Assembly (NCBI RefSeq): GCF_025399835.1
Contig: NZ_JAODVR010000001.1
Location: 186,001 to 250,000, forward strand
Direction: 5' to 3'
DNA: 64,000 bases
Source: Haloarchaeobius sp. HME9146
GTDB taxonomy: Archaea > Halobacteriota > Halobacteria > Halobacteriales > Natrialbaceae
In this document: one piece after another, positions 51,861 to 60,655 of the stretch
Layout: every line of letters begins with the position of its first letter
How positions within the stretch are numbered: position 1 is the first letter of the stretch
Program-made: the position numbers and the translations under genes
Notes under the pieces: model-generated
Told to the model about the DNA's origin: nothing
Seen by the model: the letters and a program-made list of their open reading frames with translations, nothing else
The model's database searches: none

Positions 51861-52979
51861 ATGGATAGGAGTATCACGCGGCGAGGGATACTGACTGGTG
51901 CCTGTGGTGGCATCACGTCGGCCCTCGCCGGGTGCACGTCCGTCGTACCCGGGATGGGAACGGGAGACGGCGATGGTGCCACAGAGACGGCGACACGACA
52001 GTTCGACCAGAGCGAGACGTTCATCGGGATGCTGTACGCGACCAGTGGGCTGGACGACGACTCGTTCAACGACATGGCCAACCGCGGGGTCAAGCTCGCT
52101 CGCGTCCGTCACGGCATCGAGTACAAGAACGCGGTGCCGGAGACCGTCGACCAGATCCAGGCGCTGCAGACGGAGTACGCGAAGTCGACGAACCCGCAGT
52201 TCGACCTCACCGTCTGCATCGGCTTCCTGCAACAGGAGCCGTTGACGAAGACCGCGAAGGAGTATTCCGACCAGAAGTTCATGCTGGTCGACGCGGTCGT
52301 CGACCGGGACAACGTGGCGAACTACGTGTTCAAGGAGCACGAGGGCTCGTTCCAGGTCGGCGTGCTCGCCGGGTCGCTGACGTCGCAGGGGTTCTCGGCG
52401 GGGGCCGGCCAGACCCGCGTCGACCGGAAGACGGTCGGTTTCGTCGGCGGTATCGAGTCCGACCTCATCAAGAAGTTCGAGGCCGGGTTCATGGCCGGGG
52501 CGAAGTACGCCGACGAGGACGTCGAGGTGCTGCGCGAGTACGTCGGCAGCTTCAGTGACGTCGAAGCCGGTCGGCAGGCGGCCCAGTCGATGTACGACGA
52601 GGGCGCGGACATCGTCTACCACGCCGCCGGCGGGACCGGCGTCGGGGTGTTCCAGGCCGCCCAGGAGAACGGTCGGTTCGCCATCGGCGTCGACTCGGAC
52701 CAGTCCGAGACCGACCCGCGGTACGCGAACGTCATCCTCGCGAGCATGGTCAAGCGGGTCGACACGGCGGTGTTCAACGCCATCGACACCATCGAGAAAG
52801 GCGAGTTCGACGGCGGATCGGTCCAGTCACTCGGGCTGGACCGGAACGGTCTCGAGGTGGCGTACGGGAACGTGGTCGGGCCAGAGATACCCGAGCTGGC
52901 GAAGCTCCAGGTGGACGACACCCGGTTCAAGATCGTCAACGGGGAGATCGACGTCCCCACGACGCCGGAGGAGGTCTGA
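51861..52979 (+). CDS. BMP-family substrate-binding Tat lipoprotein
   Basis: The 372-aa protein has a Tat lipoprotein signal (TRRGILTGACGGITSALAGC, lipid Cys near residue 26) and an acidic linker. The mature domain is of the basic membrane protein family (PF02608): GLDDDSFNDMANRG near the start, KTVGFVGGIESDLIKKFEAG, AGGTGVGVFQAA, GVDSDQSETDP. BMP proteins such as TmpC, PnrA and Med bind nucleosides in ABC importers. No permease or ATPase gene is adjacent; a transducer gene follows after 1 bp, so the protein probably presents its ligand to that transducer. The ligand is unknown. Confidence 0.92.
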   Translation: MDRSITRRGILTGACGGITSALAGCTSVVPGMGTGDGDGATETATRQFDQSETFIGMLYATSGLDDDSFNDMANRGVKLARVRHGIEYKNAVPETVDQIQALQTEYAKSTNPQFDLTVCIGFLQQEPLTKTAKEYSDQKFMLVDAVVDRDNVANYVFKEHEGSFQVGVLAGSLTSQGFSAGAGQTRVDRKTVGFVGGIESDLIKKFEAGFMAGAKYADEDVEVLREYVGSFSDVEAGRQAAQSMYDEGADIVYHAAGGTGVGVFQAAQENGRFAIGVDSDQSETDPRYANVILASMVKRVDTAVFNAIDTIEKGEFDGGSVQSLGLDRNGLEVAYGNVVGPEIPELAKLQVDDTRFKIVNGEIDVPTTPEEV

Positions 52980-52980
52980 G

Positions 52981-55419
52981 ATGGCGGACGACTCTCCCTC
53001 CATCGGTGCGCGACTCACGCCGGGGTTCATCCGCCGGCGCTACTCGCTGAAGTTCGCCGTGTCCTTCCTGCTCGTCGTCCTCGTCATCGGCTCGGTCGGT
53101 GCCGTCGGCTACGTCCAGACGAAGGACACGGTCGAGACGAACACGCAGGCACAGCTCGAGGAGACGAGTTCGCTCCGGGCGTCCTCGCTCTCGGAGTGGA
53201 CCGAGAGCATGCGCATCCAGACGCGGACCGTCTCTGCCGGAGAGGAGCTCCGGGGCGACGAGCAAGGCTCGTCCTACGGAACGGCGGAACGGTACCTGCA
53301 GACCAGGGAGTCTCGCCTCTCCGGCGACATCCTCGGCATGCACCTGGTCAACAGCTCGAACGGCCGCGTGATGGCCAGTACGGACCCAATCTCGGGGTTC
53401 AAGCTCGAGGAACTCGGCGTGCCGTGGGCGAACGCGAACGTCTCGGGGAAGTCCGCCGAGAAGGCGGACGAGGTGTGGGTGTCCGACAGTTCCTACGAAT
53501 CACCGCTGACGCCGTACACCCAGGGTGACGTGGTCGCGTTCGCGAGCGCAGTCCCGAACTCTGACGACCGCTACGTCGTCGTGGTGACGCGTATCCAGAC
53601 CCACCTGGACACCATCAAGGACTCCGAGACCGAGGGACAGACCCGCATCATCAACGAGAACGGTGGGACCGTGTTGACGCCGGGCGGTTCGGTCGACCAG
53701 AGCGTCCACGGTGACGGGCTCTCGGCAGCGCGGTCCTCGGGTGACACCGCGTTCGAGACCGCGGGCAGCCAGGTCCACGCGTACGCCGCCGTCGACGGGA
53801 CCCAGTGGGTCGCGATCACCAGCGTCGAGACGAACGAGGCGTTCGCCGTGCGTGACACGGTCGGCCAGAACGTCCTGCTCATCATCGCGAGCGGCCTGCT
53901 CGCGCTCGGGTTCGTCGGCGTGGTGCTCGGTCGCCAGACCGTCACCCCGCTGGCGAAGCTGCGCGACCGCGCCAGCCAGATGGAAGACGGGAACCTGAAC
54001 GTGAACCTGGAGACGCGCCGGGTCGACGAGATCGGCCGGCTGTACGGCGGGTTCGCGGAGATGCGTGACTCGCTGCGCGACCAGATACAGGAGGCTGAAG
54101 CCGCCCGCAGCGAGGCCGAAGCCGCCCGGACCGAGGCCGAGCGCCTGAACACGCACCTCGAACGGAAGGCGGACGAGTACTCGCAGGTGATGCGGCGCTG
54201 TGCGGACGGCGACCTGACCCAGCGCATGGACGCCCAGTCGCAGAACGAGGCGATGACCGACATCGCCAACGAGTTCAACGAGATGATCGGCCAGATCGAC
54301 GAGACCGTCGCTCAACTGCGCGTCTTCGCGACCTCGGTCGCGAGCGCGTCCGAGGAGGTCACGGCGAGCGCCGAGGAGGTCCAGAGCGCGAGCCAGCAGG
54401 TGTCCGGGTCGGTCCAGGAGATCTCGGACGGAGCCGAGCGCCAGAACCAGCAGTTCCAGTCGGTGTCCGCCGAGATGGACTCGCTGTCGACCACCACCGA
54501 GGAGATCGCGGCCTCCTCGAACGAGGTCGCAGACCTCGCCCAACGCACGGCCGAGACCGGCAGTGCAGGGCGCGAGGCCGCACAGGAGGCCATCGCCAGC
54601 ATGGCCGAGATCGAGGACGAGTCCTCCGAGGCCGTCGAAGCCATCGAGGACCTGGAGGCCGAGATGGCACAGATCGACGAACTCATCGAGTTCATCACGG
54701 ACCTGGCGAAGGAGACGAACATGCTCGCGCTGAACGCCAACATCGAGGCGTCGCGTGGCTCGGCCGAGGGCGCGAACGGCGATGGCGGCGACGGGTTCGC
54801 CGTCGTCGCCCAGCAGGTCAAGGAACTCGCTGCGGAGACCAAGGACGCGGCCGAGGACATCGAGGCGCGTCTCGAAGGCATCCAGGAGAAGACCGACCGC
54901 ACCGCCGAGGAGGTCCAGAAGACCTCGACGCGCGTCTCGGAGAACCGTATCGCCGTCGAGAACGCGGCGGACGCACTCGAACAGATCGCGACGTACGCCC
55001 AGCGGACCAACGACGGCGTCCAGGAGATATCGGCAGCGTCCGAGGAACAGGCCGCCTCCACCGAGGAGGTCGTCGCGATGGTCGACGAGGCCGCGACGAT
55101 CTCGGAAGAGACCACCGCCGAGGCCGAGAACGTGGCCGCCGCCGCCGAGGAGCAGACCTCCTCGCTGTCGGAGGTCACGAAGAGTGCATCCAGCCTCGCC
55201 CAACAGGCGTCCCAGCTCAGCCGTGCACTCGACCGGTTCGAGACCGAATCCGACGGCACCAGTGGGGAGGGCCCGCTCCTGGCCGACCAGCTGTCGGGCT
55301 CCGGGGACGCGGGCGACGACGCGTCGGCCGACACCGCAGACGCGGGCGACGCGGACGAAGACGACGCGAAGAGCGCGTTCGAGTTCGCGAACTATCCGGA
55401 GCAGGGCAGAGAGGACTGA
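52981..55419 (+). CDS. Methyl-accepting transducer 1, partner of the BMP lipoprotein
   Basis: The 812-aa receptor has a cytoplasmic N-terminus, membrane helix 1 (about residues 24-45), a large extracellular sensor of dCACHE type (about 46-300; SETEGQTRIINENGGTVLTPG), membrane helix 2 (about 300-320), a HAMP domain, a coiled coil (EAEAARSEAEAARTEAERLN), a second HAMP-like region and the signalling domain with tip DLAKETNMLALNANIEASRG. Several Glu/Gln pairs suit methylation. It starts 1 bp after the lipoprotein gene. The acidic tail ends EFANYPEQGRED. It would pass binding-protein signals to CheA. Confidence 0.92.
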   Translation: MADDSPSIGARLTPGFIRRRYSLKFAVSFLLVVLVIGSVGAVGYVQTKDTVETNTQAQLEETSSLRASSLSEWTESMRIQTRTVSAGEELRGDEQGSSYGTAERYLQTRESRLSGDILGMHLVNSSNGRVMASTDPISGFKLEELGVPWANANVSGKSAEKADEVWVSDSSYESPLTPYTQGDVVAFASAVPNSDDRYVVVVTRIQTHLDTIKDSETEGQTRIINENGGTVLTPGGSVDQSVHGDGLSAARSSGDTAFETAGSQVHAYAAVDGTQWVAITSVETNEAFAVRDTVGQNVLLIIASGLLALGFVGVVLGRQTVTPLAKLRDRASQMEDGNLNVNLETRRVDEIGRLYGGFAEMRDSLRDQIQEAEAARSEAEAARTEAERLNTHLERKADEYSQVMRRCADGDLTQRMDAQSQNEAMTDIANEFNEMIGQIDETVAQLRVFATSVASASEEVTASAEEVQSASQQVSGSVQEISDGAERQNQQFQSVSAEMDSLSTTTEEIAASSNEVADLAQRTAETGSAGREAAQEAIASMAEIEDESSEAVEAIEDLEAEMAQIDELIEFITDLAKETNMLALNANIEASRGSAEGANGDGGDGFAVVAQQVKELAAETKDAAEDIEARLEGIQEKTDRTAEEVQKTSTRVSENRIAVENAADALEQIATYAQRTNDGVQEISAASEEQAASTEEVVAMVDEAATISEETTAEAENVAAAAEEQTSSLSEVTKSASSLAQQASQLSRALDRFETESDGTSGEGPLLADQLSGSGDAGDDASADTADAGDADEDDAKSAFEFANYPEQGRED

Positions 55420-55591
55420 CGGCGAGCACAGCCGAGGACGTGGGCGAGCGTCGCCCCGTCCGTTCAGATGGTTAACTCATCTTCGACTAAACATTCTACA
55501 GACATATACGCCCTCTGCCACGTCTCTGGCTGCGGAAAGGCAGAGATAGAATCAGCCCGTTACCGTTCGAAAAGTAACGGGAACGGCGGAA

Positions 55592-55619
55592 AGATACATA
55601 CGTTTCCGAGGATACCTGC
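55592..55619 (+). promoter_or_regulatory. Promoter of transducer 2 with the shared element
   Basis: AGATACATA (55592-55600) is 25-33 nt upstream of the ATG at 55625, followed by CGAGGATA (55607-55614) and CCTGC (55615-55619), the same pair as before the BMP gene. The rest of the 205-bp gap between the transducer genes shows no gene. Confidence 0.45.
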
Positions 55620-55624
55620 ATGTA

Positions 55625-58024
55625 ATGTCAGGTGTGTTGGGACGTCTTGTGCCGGGACCGATCCGGCGAAGTTACGCGTTGAAGTTCGCACTCGCGCTGT
55701 TCAGTGTGCTCGTCATCATCGGTGGGGTTGGCGGCTACATCTACTTGCAGACCGGGACAGTGCTCGAAGAAGACACGGGGCGGGAGCTGAACGCCAGTGC
55801 GAAGATCCAGGCACAGTTCATCGACCAGACACTCCGTGAGACCAGAACAGAGGTCGAGCGTCTGAGTACGTCCGACGCCGCCCAGGACGACAATACGAGC
55901 TCCGAACGACGGGCGTTGATGCGAAGTGCGGCCTCGGACGAGTACGTCGACTCTATCTATCTGGTCGACACGTCATCGGGGGCGATAGATCAGCAAGTCG
56001 GACGGGGAACCGGTGCGGACGGGGACAGCCTCACCGACGCGTTCCAGACGAAACTGAACGAGATGGAGTCCGCACAACTGGGCCAGGTCGTCACCAGCAA
56101 ACCCTTCCAACTCGGGGACCGGAAAGTGATGGTCGTCCGGAGTTCGGTGCCGAACCAGGCCGATAAGTCGTTCGTCGCGGTGCTCGACATGCAGTTGCTC
56201 TCGGTGACCGCGCTCCCGCAGGTGAGTTACGGAGAGGTCGTCGTCGTCGACGGCTCCGGGACGGTGATGCTGTCGGCCGATGCGTCTAACATCCTCCAGA
56301 CGGACACGGTTCCAGCCGGCGAGATCGACGGGTCCAGGGGCTTCAAGACCCTCGACACCAGCGACGGCGAGAAAGCGTTGAGTTACCGCCAGCTGACGAC
56401 CGAGGACTGGACCGTCATCCGACGGGTCCCGGAGTCACAGGCGTTCGCGCTCCAGGACACCATCCTGACGCAGCTGGTCGCGATGCTCGGACTGGCGTTC
56501 GGGAGTATCATCCTCATCGGGATGACCATCGGCCGGAACACGGTCAAATCGGTCGCGAACCTGTCCAACAAGGCCGGTGAGATCGAGGCGGGTGACCTCA
56601 ACACCGAGATCGAGAGTTCGCGCGTCGACGAAATCGGCCAGCTGTACAACTCCATCGACAACATGCGCGAGTCCCTGCAGGACCAGATCGCCGCGGTCCA
56701 GCAGGCACGGACCGACGCCGAGCAGGCACAGGCGGAAGCCGAGCAGATGAACCGCCACCTCGAACGCAAGGCCGACCAGTACCGCGACGTGATGCAGGCG
56801 TGTGCGGCCGGGGACCTCACCCAGCGCATGGACGCCCAGTCCGAGTCCGAGGCGATGAGCGACATCGCCAACGAGTTCAACCGGATGGTCGCGGAGCTGG
56901 AGGAGACGACCGACCGCGTCAAGACGTTCGCGAGCGACGTGGCGACAGCGTCCGAGGAGGTCACGGCGAGTTCCGAGGAGGTCCGCTCCGCGTCCGAGCA
57001 GGTCACGGAGTCGGTCCAGGAGATCTCGGACGGGGCCGAACGGCAGAACCAGAGCCTCCAGTCGGTCAACACCGAGATGGACGCCCTGTCGACCACGACC
57101 GAAGAGATCGCGGCCTCCTCGAACGAGGTCGCCGACCTCGCCGAGCGCACGGCCCAGACTGGCCGGAGTGGTCGTGACGCCGCAGAGGACGCCATCGAGG
57201 GCATGAGCGAGATCCAGGAAGAGTCCAGCGAGGCAGTCGACGCCATCGAGGACCTCGAGGCCGAGATGGAACAGATCGACGAGCTCATCGAGTTCATCTC
57301 CGGACTGGCGAAGGAGACGAACATGCTCGCGCTGAACGCCAACATCGAGGCGTCGCGCGGGGCAGCCGGTGGGGACGGTGGCGCTGGTGACGGGTTCGCC
57401 GTCGTCGCCCAGCAGGTCAAGGAGCTGGCACAGGACACCAAGGACACCGCGGAGGACATCGAGAAGCGCCTGGAGACCATCCAGGACCAGACCGACCGCA
57501 CCGCCGAGGAGGTCCAGCGCACCTCGAACCGCATCGCCGAGCACGCCGGCTCCGTGCAGGCGGCCGTCGAGGCACTGGACGAGATCGCCGAGTACGCCCA
57601 GCAGACCAACGACGGCGTCCAGGAGATCTCTGCGGCATCCGAACAGCAGGCGGCCTCCACGCAGGAGGTCGTCGCGATGGTCGACGAGGCCGCGACCATC
57701 TCGGAGGAGACCACCGCCGAGGCCGAGAACGTCGCTGCTGCGGCCGAAGAGCAGACGACTGCACTCACCGAGGTGTCTGGCAGTGCGAGCGACCTCGCGG
57801 ACCAGTCCGCCCGCCTGAGCGAGGCCCTCGACCGCTTCGAGACCGACACGGAGCGCGTCGAATCCGACTCGTGGGGTGACGCGGAAGAGGTGATGTTCGA
57901 GGAGACGACCGAGGACGAAGCGACCACGCCTGCTGGCGACCAGCACGACGAGATGGCAGCAGAATCGCCAGAGGGTTCGGCGGACGAGCAGTCCGACGAC
58001 ACCTTCGAATTCGGCGACCACTGA
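55625..58024 (+). CDS. Methyl-accepting transducer 2
   Basis: The 799-aa receptor has the same plan as transducer 1: membrane helices at about residues 20-42 and 285-305, an extracellular sensor between them, HAMP regions, coiled coil and a signalling tip (GLAKETNMLALNANIEASRG). The signalling half is nearly the same as in transducer 1, in DNA as well as protein, while the sensor half differs (QFIDQTLRETRTEVERLS, EVVVVDGSGTVMLSAD). Codons in the sensor half are less GC-biased than in the signalling half, so the gene looks like a mosaic. It ends EQSDDTFEFGDH. Ligand unknown. Confidence 0.92.
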   Translation: MSGVLGRLVPGPIRRSYALKFALALFSVLVIIGGVGGYIYLQTGTVLEEDTGRELNASAKIQAQFIDQTLRETRTEVERLSTSDAAQDDNTSSERRALMRSAASDEYVDSIYLVDTSSGAIDQQVGRGTGADGDSLTDAFQTKLNEMESAQLGQVVTSKPFQLGDRKVMVVRSSVPNQADKSFVAVLDMQLLSVTALPQVSYGEVVVVDGSGTVMLSADASNILQTDTVPAGEIDGSRGFKTLDTSDGEKALSYRQLTTEDWTVIRRVPESQAFALQDTILTQLVAMLGLAFGSIILIGMTIGRNTVKSVANLSNKAGEIEAGDLNTEIESSRVDEIGQLYNSIDNMRESLQDQIAAVQQARTDAEQAQAEAEQMNRHLERKADQYRDVMQACAAGDLTQRMDAQSESEAMSDIANEFNRMVAELEETTDRVKTFASDVATASEEVTASSEEVRSASEQVTESVQEISDGAERQNQSLQSVNTEMDALSTTTEEIAASSNEVADLAERTAQTGRSGRDAAEDAIEGMSEIQEESSEAVDAIEDLEAEMEQIDELIEFISGLAKETNMLALNANIEASRGAAGGDGGAGDGFAVVAQQVKELAQDTKDTAEDIEKRLETIQDQTDRTAEEVQRTSNRIAEHAGSVQAAVEALDEIAEYAQQTNDGVQEISAASEQQAASTQEVVAMVDEAATISEETTAEAENVAAAAEEQTTALTEVSGSASDLADQSARLSEALDRFETDTERVESDSWGDAEEVMFEETTEDEATTPAGDQHDEMAAESPEGSADEQSDDTFEFGDH

Positions 58025-58156
58025 GCGGGAACACGGTCCCAGTTCCCCCACTCGACCCCACACCGTCGTGCGGTCGATACGGAGAGGCGGTAGCGCGGTC
58101 CCGATTGCGGACACGTTCCGTCACCTACTTTTTGGGGCGTTCCTAAGCGGTCGGTG

Positions 58157-58999
58157 ATGGAGTTCCTGGAGCGCCGGCGTGGGCTGGTCGACGACCGGTT
58201 AGTGGAGGTGCTCGACGCCGTCGAGCCCGGCGAACTGGCCGACGAGCTACGACACGTCTCGCTCTCGGGCGGCAAGCGAGTCAGACCGACCGTAACCGTC
58301 CTGGCCTGCGAGACGGCCGGTGGCGACGCGGAGGACGCCGTGGACTTCGGCGTCGGTATCGAACTCGTGCACAACGCGTCGCTGGTCGTCGACGACATCA
58401 TCGACCAGTCCGACATCCGCCGCGGAACCGCCGCGGCGTGGGCCGAGTACGGTTACGGCCCCGCGATAATCGCCTCCGACGGGCTGCTGGGCGAGGCGTT
58501 CGCGCTGTTCTCCTCGGACCCACAGGCGATGCAGATCGTCGCCGAGGCGATGGTCGAACTCGGCGAGGGCGAGGCGACGGAGATCGCCGCTCAGCCGACG
58601 AACGAGCGCGAGTACATGGAGCTCGCCCGGCGGAAGACGGGCGCGCTGTTCCGGGCGGCCGCCGAACTGGGCGCGGTGGCGGCCGGCGCGGACGCCTACA
58701 CCATCGAGGCACTCGGCGAGTACGCCGAGCGCGTCGGTATCGCCTTCCAGATCCGCGACGACGTCCTCGACGAGACCGCGGACGCCGACGACCTCGGCAA
58801 GCCGACCGGGCAGGACGCAGAGATGGACCGCCCCTCCGTGGTGCAGGTGACCGACCTCACGCCCGAGGAGGCCAACGAGCGCGCCGAGGCCGAGGCCGAA
58901 GCCGCGCTGGAGGCGCTCTCGAAGGTCGACACGGGCGACTCGGAGGCCAGCGAGTACCTGCGCGACCTGGCGCGGTTCGTGGTCGTGCGGGAGCGGTAG
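58157..58999 (+). CDS. Polyprenyl diphosphate synthase
   Basis: The 280-aa enzyme elongates isoprenoid chains for archaeal lipids or quinones. GGKRVRP (38-44), the first Asp-rich motif DDIID (79-83) and the second DDVLD (201-205, in QIRDDVLDE) are present. The residues just before the first motif are small (A74, S75), which usually permits products of C20 or longer. Prenyl synthases of this size include geranylgeranyl and farnesylgeranyl types; which applies cannot be told. The start MEFLERRR at 58157 follows a TATA-like CTTTTTGGG at leaderless distance. Confidence 0.9.
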   Translation: MEFLERRRGLVDDRLVEVLDAVEPGELADELRHVSLSGGKRVRPTVTVLACETAGGDAEDAVDFGVGIELVHNASLVVDDIIDQSDIRRGTAAAWAEYGYGPAIIASDGLLGEAFALFSSDPQAMQIVAEAMVELGEGEATEIAAQPTNEREYMELARRKTGALFRAAAELGAVAAGADAYTIEALGEYAERVGIAFQIRDDVLDETADADDLGKPTGQDAEMDRPSVVQVTDLTPEEANERAEAEAEAALEALSKVDTGDSEASEYLRDLARFVVVRER

Positions 59000-59044
59000 T
59001 CGGTTCGCGGAAAGCCTACAACCGAAACGCTCGATTCTGACGGT

Positions 59045-59509
59045 ATGTCGAATGGCTCAGCAACCACCGGGGAGCGACTGCTCGTCTTCGTCGGGGCCAT
59101 CTTCGCACTCTTCGGGTCGTACCAGGCATGGGCTCGGACGAATCCGGAGACTGAGGTCACGCTGCTCATTCGCGTGTACAAGATGGAACCCGGTCTGGGG
59201 CCCCTCATCTGGCCTGTCGTCCTACTGACCCTCATCGCGGTTGGAATGGTACTCGTCGGCCGGCGAGACCAGCAGCGTTGGGTCGCCTCCGGAGTCGCTG
59301 GCCTGTTCACGCTTACCGCGACCCTTCTCTACGCGGTGGCGATACGGTCGGTCGACGTGCTCCCGCCGCAGCAGGGGATGTTCGTTCCAACGGTCTGGTG
59401 GTACGTCGCGGTTCTCGGTGGCCTCATGCTGGCTGCCAATGGCCTGGGTCGGCTCGTTCTGGTGAGGCTCTCCAGAACGAGATGGCGGTGGCTTCCGAGG
59501 CCTGTCTGA
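59045..59509 (+). CDS. Four-helix membrane protein of unknown function
   Basis: The 154-aa protein has four hydrophobic segments (about residues 12-28, 53-70, 82-98 and 116-137) and a basic Arg/Trp-rich end. I recognise no family. It starts 45 bp after the prenyl synthase and converges on the DUF373 gene. Codons are slightly less GC-biased than in the neighbours. Confidence 0.65.
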   Translation: MSNGSATTGERLLVFVGAIFALFGSYQAWARTNPETEVTLLIRVYKMEPGLGPLIWPVVLLTLIAVGMVLVGRRDQQRWVASGVAGLFTLTATLLYAVAIRSVDVLPPQQGMFVPTVWWYVAVLGGLMLAANGLGRLVLVRLSRTRWRWLPRPV

Positions 59510-59528
59510 AGTCTCCTCGCCTGCCAAC

Positions 59529-60629
59529 CTATCCCGTCTCCGCGTCCGTCTCCGCCCCTTCCGAGAAGTGCGTCTCCGCGATGGCGAACGCGAGCGTGCT
59601 GATGAGTCCGAGCAGCGTGCCACCCGTCAACACGGCCGCGAGGTTCGAGAGCGTCATCAGCCCGAGGAAGAACGCCGAGACGGCGTGCAGCACCGCGCCC
59701 ATGGCGACGACGTAGAAGGGTGCGTTGAGATAGCGCCACTCGAGGGTGTCGGCGATGTACTCGTCCGTTATCTGGCCGAGACTGGTCGTGACGCCGGCGG
59801 CGGCGAACCAGCGGACCGAGCCGAACGTGAGTGCGGCGAGCACCTGTGACGCCGAGAGGCCCGTCTCGGCCTCGGCCTGTGCGATAGTCAGGTACTCCGC
59901 GCCGCTGACGCCCCCGACGACCAGCAGGGCAGCCGCGACGACGTAGGAGAGCAACGTCATCCGGCCAGCGTAGAGGCTGTTCCGGACGCGCTCGAACGTC
60001 GAGTCGATCTTCTCGCCGAGGCCGAGGCCGCGCGAGAGGAGGTAGAACCCGAGCAGCGCCGACGCCAGCCCGAGGACGCTCCCGACGGTCACGTCCATGA
60101 ACGTCGCCGCGATGGCGAGAGGATACACCAGCAGGAGGATGCCGATGGGGACGAGCAAGGTCCCGCGGGTCTCCGGGTCGTTGAGCACCTGCTTCATGGT
60201 GTAGTACATCGATTCGAGGTCCTGGGCCTGCCGGACGACGACCCGGCGGACCCCGTCGACCTTCACGCGGGACCGGATGACGGGGATGACGGACTCGTCC
60301 TGGGCCCCGTCGGTGACGATGAGCGCGGTGACCTCCTCGCTCGTGGAGAGGCCCGCCAGCACCTCGTCGACCTCCTCGCCGACCTTCCGGTTGGCGCTCA
60401 CGTCGCTCTTCTCGTTCCCGGTGACGGCCGCCACCTCGACCGCCTCGTCGTGGATGGTGTCGAGCAGGTTGATGCCCTGGAAGAGGACGTTCACGTCAGA
60501 GTCCTCGGGGTCGGCGGTCGCCAGGGCGACGGCGGCTTCCTCGACGTTCTCTCGGCCGACAACAGGGGTCCGCGTCCCTGTCTTGCGACCGATGTCGTCG
60601 TCGAGGTCGACGCACAGCACGAGCAGCAT
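59529..60629 (-). CDS. DUF373-family membrane protein
   Basis: The 366-aa protein has a soluble N-terminal domain (about 1-140; VLCVDLDDDIGRKTGTRTPV, ALIVTDGAQDESVIPVI) with a Rossmann-like look and about six or seven membrane helices after it. The family is widespread in archaea and without known function. The N-terminal acidic clusters could bind a metal or nucleotide. It is transcribed toward the four-helix protein gene. Confidence 0.85.
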   Translation of the reverse strand: MLLVLCVDLDDDIGRKTGTRTPVVGRENVEEAAVALATADPEDSDVNVLFQGINLLDTIHDEAVEVAAVTGNEKSDVSANRKVGEEVDEVLAGLSTSEEVTALIVTDGAQDESVIPVIRSRVKVDGVRRVVVRQAQDLESMYYTMKQVLNDPETRGTLLVPIGILLLVYPLAIAATFMDVTVGSVLGLASALLGFYLLSRGLGLGEKIDSTFERVRNSLYAGRMTLLSYVVAAALLVVGGVSGAEYLTIAQAEAETGLSASQVLAALTFGSVRWFAAAGVTTSLGQITDEYIADTLEWRYLNAPFYVVAMGAVLHAVSAFFLGLMTLSNLAAVLTGGTLLGLISTLAFAIAETHFSEGAETDAETG

Positions 60630-60655
60630 TCAGTGCGTGGGTTCGCCGTTGCCGT

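Noticed and set aside
53500-55203. A 567-codon minus-strand frame opposite transducer 1
   Set aside because: Leu/Gly/Arg-rich antisense of the coiled-coil transducer; no recognisable domain.
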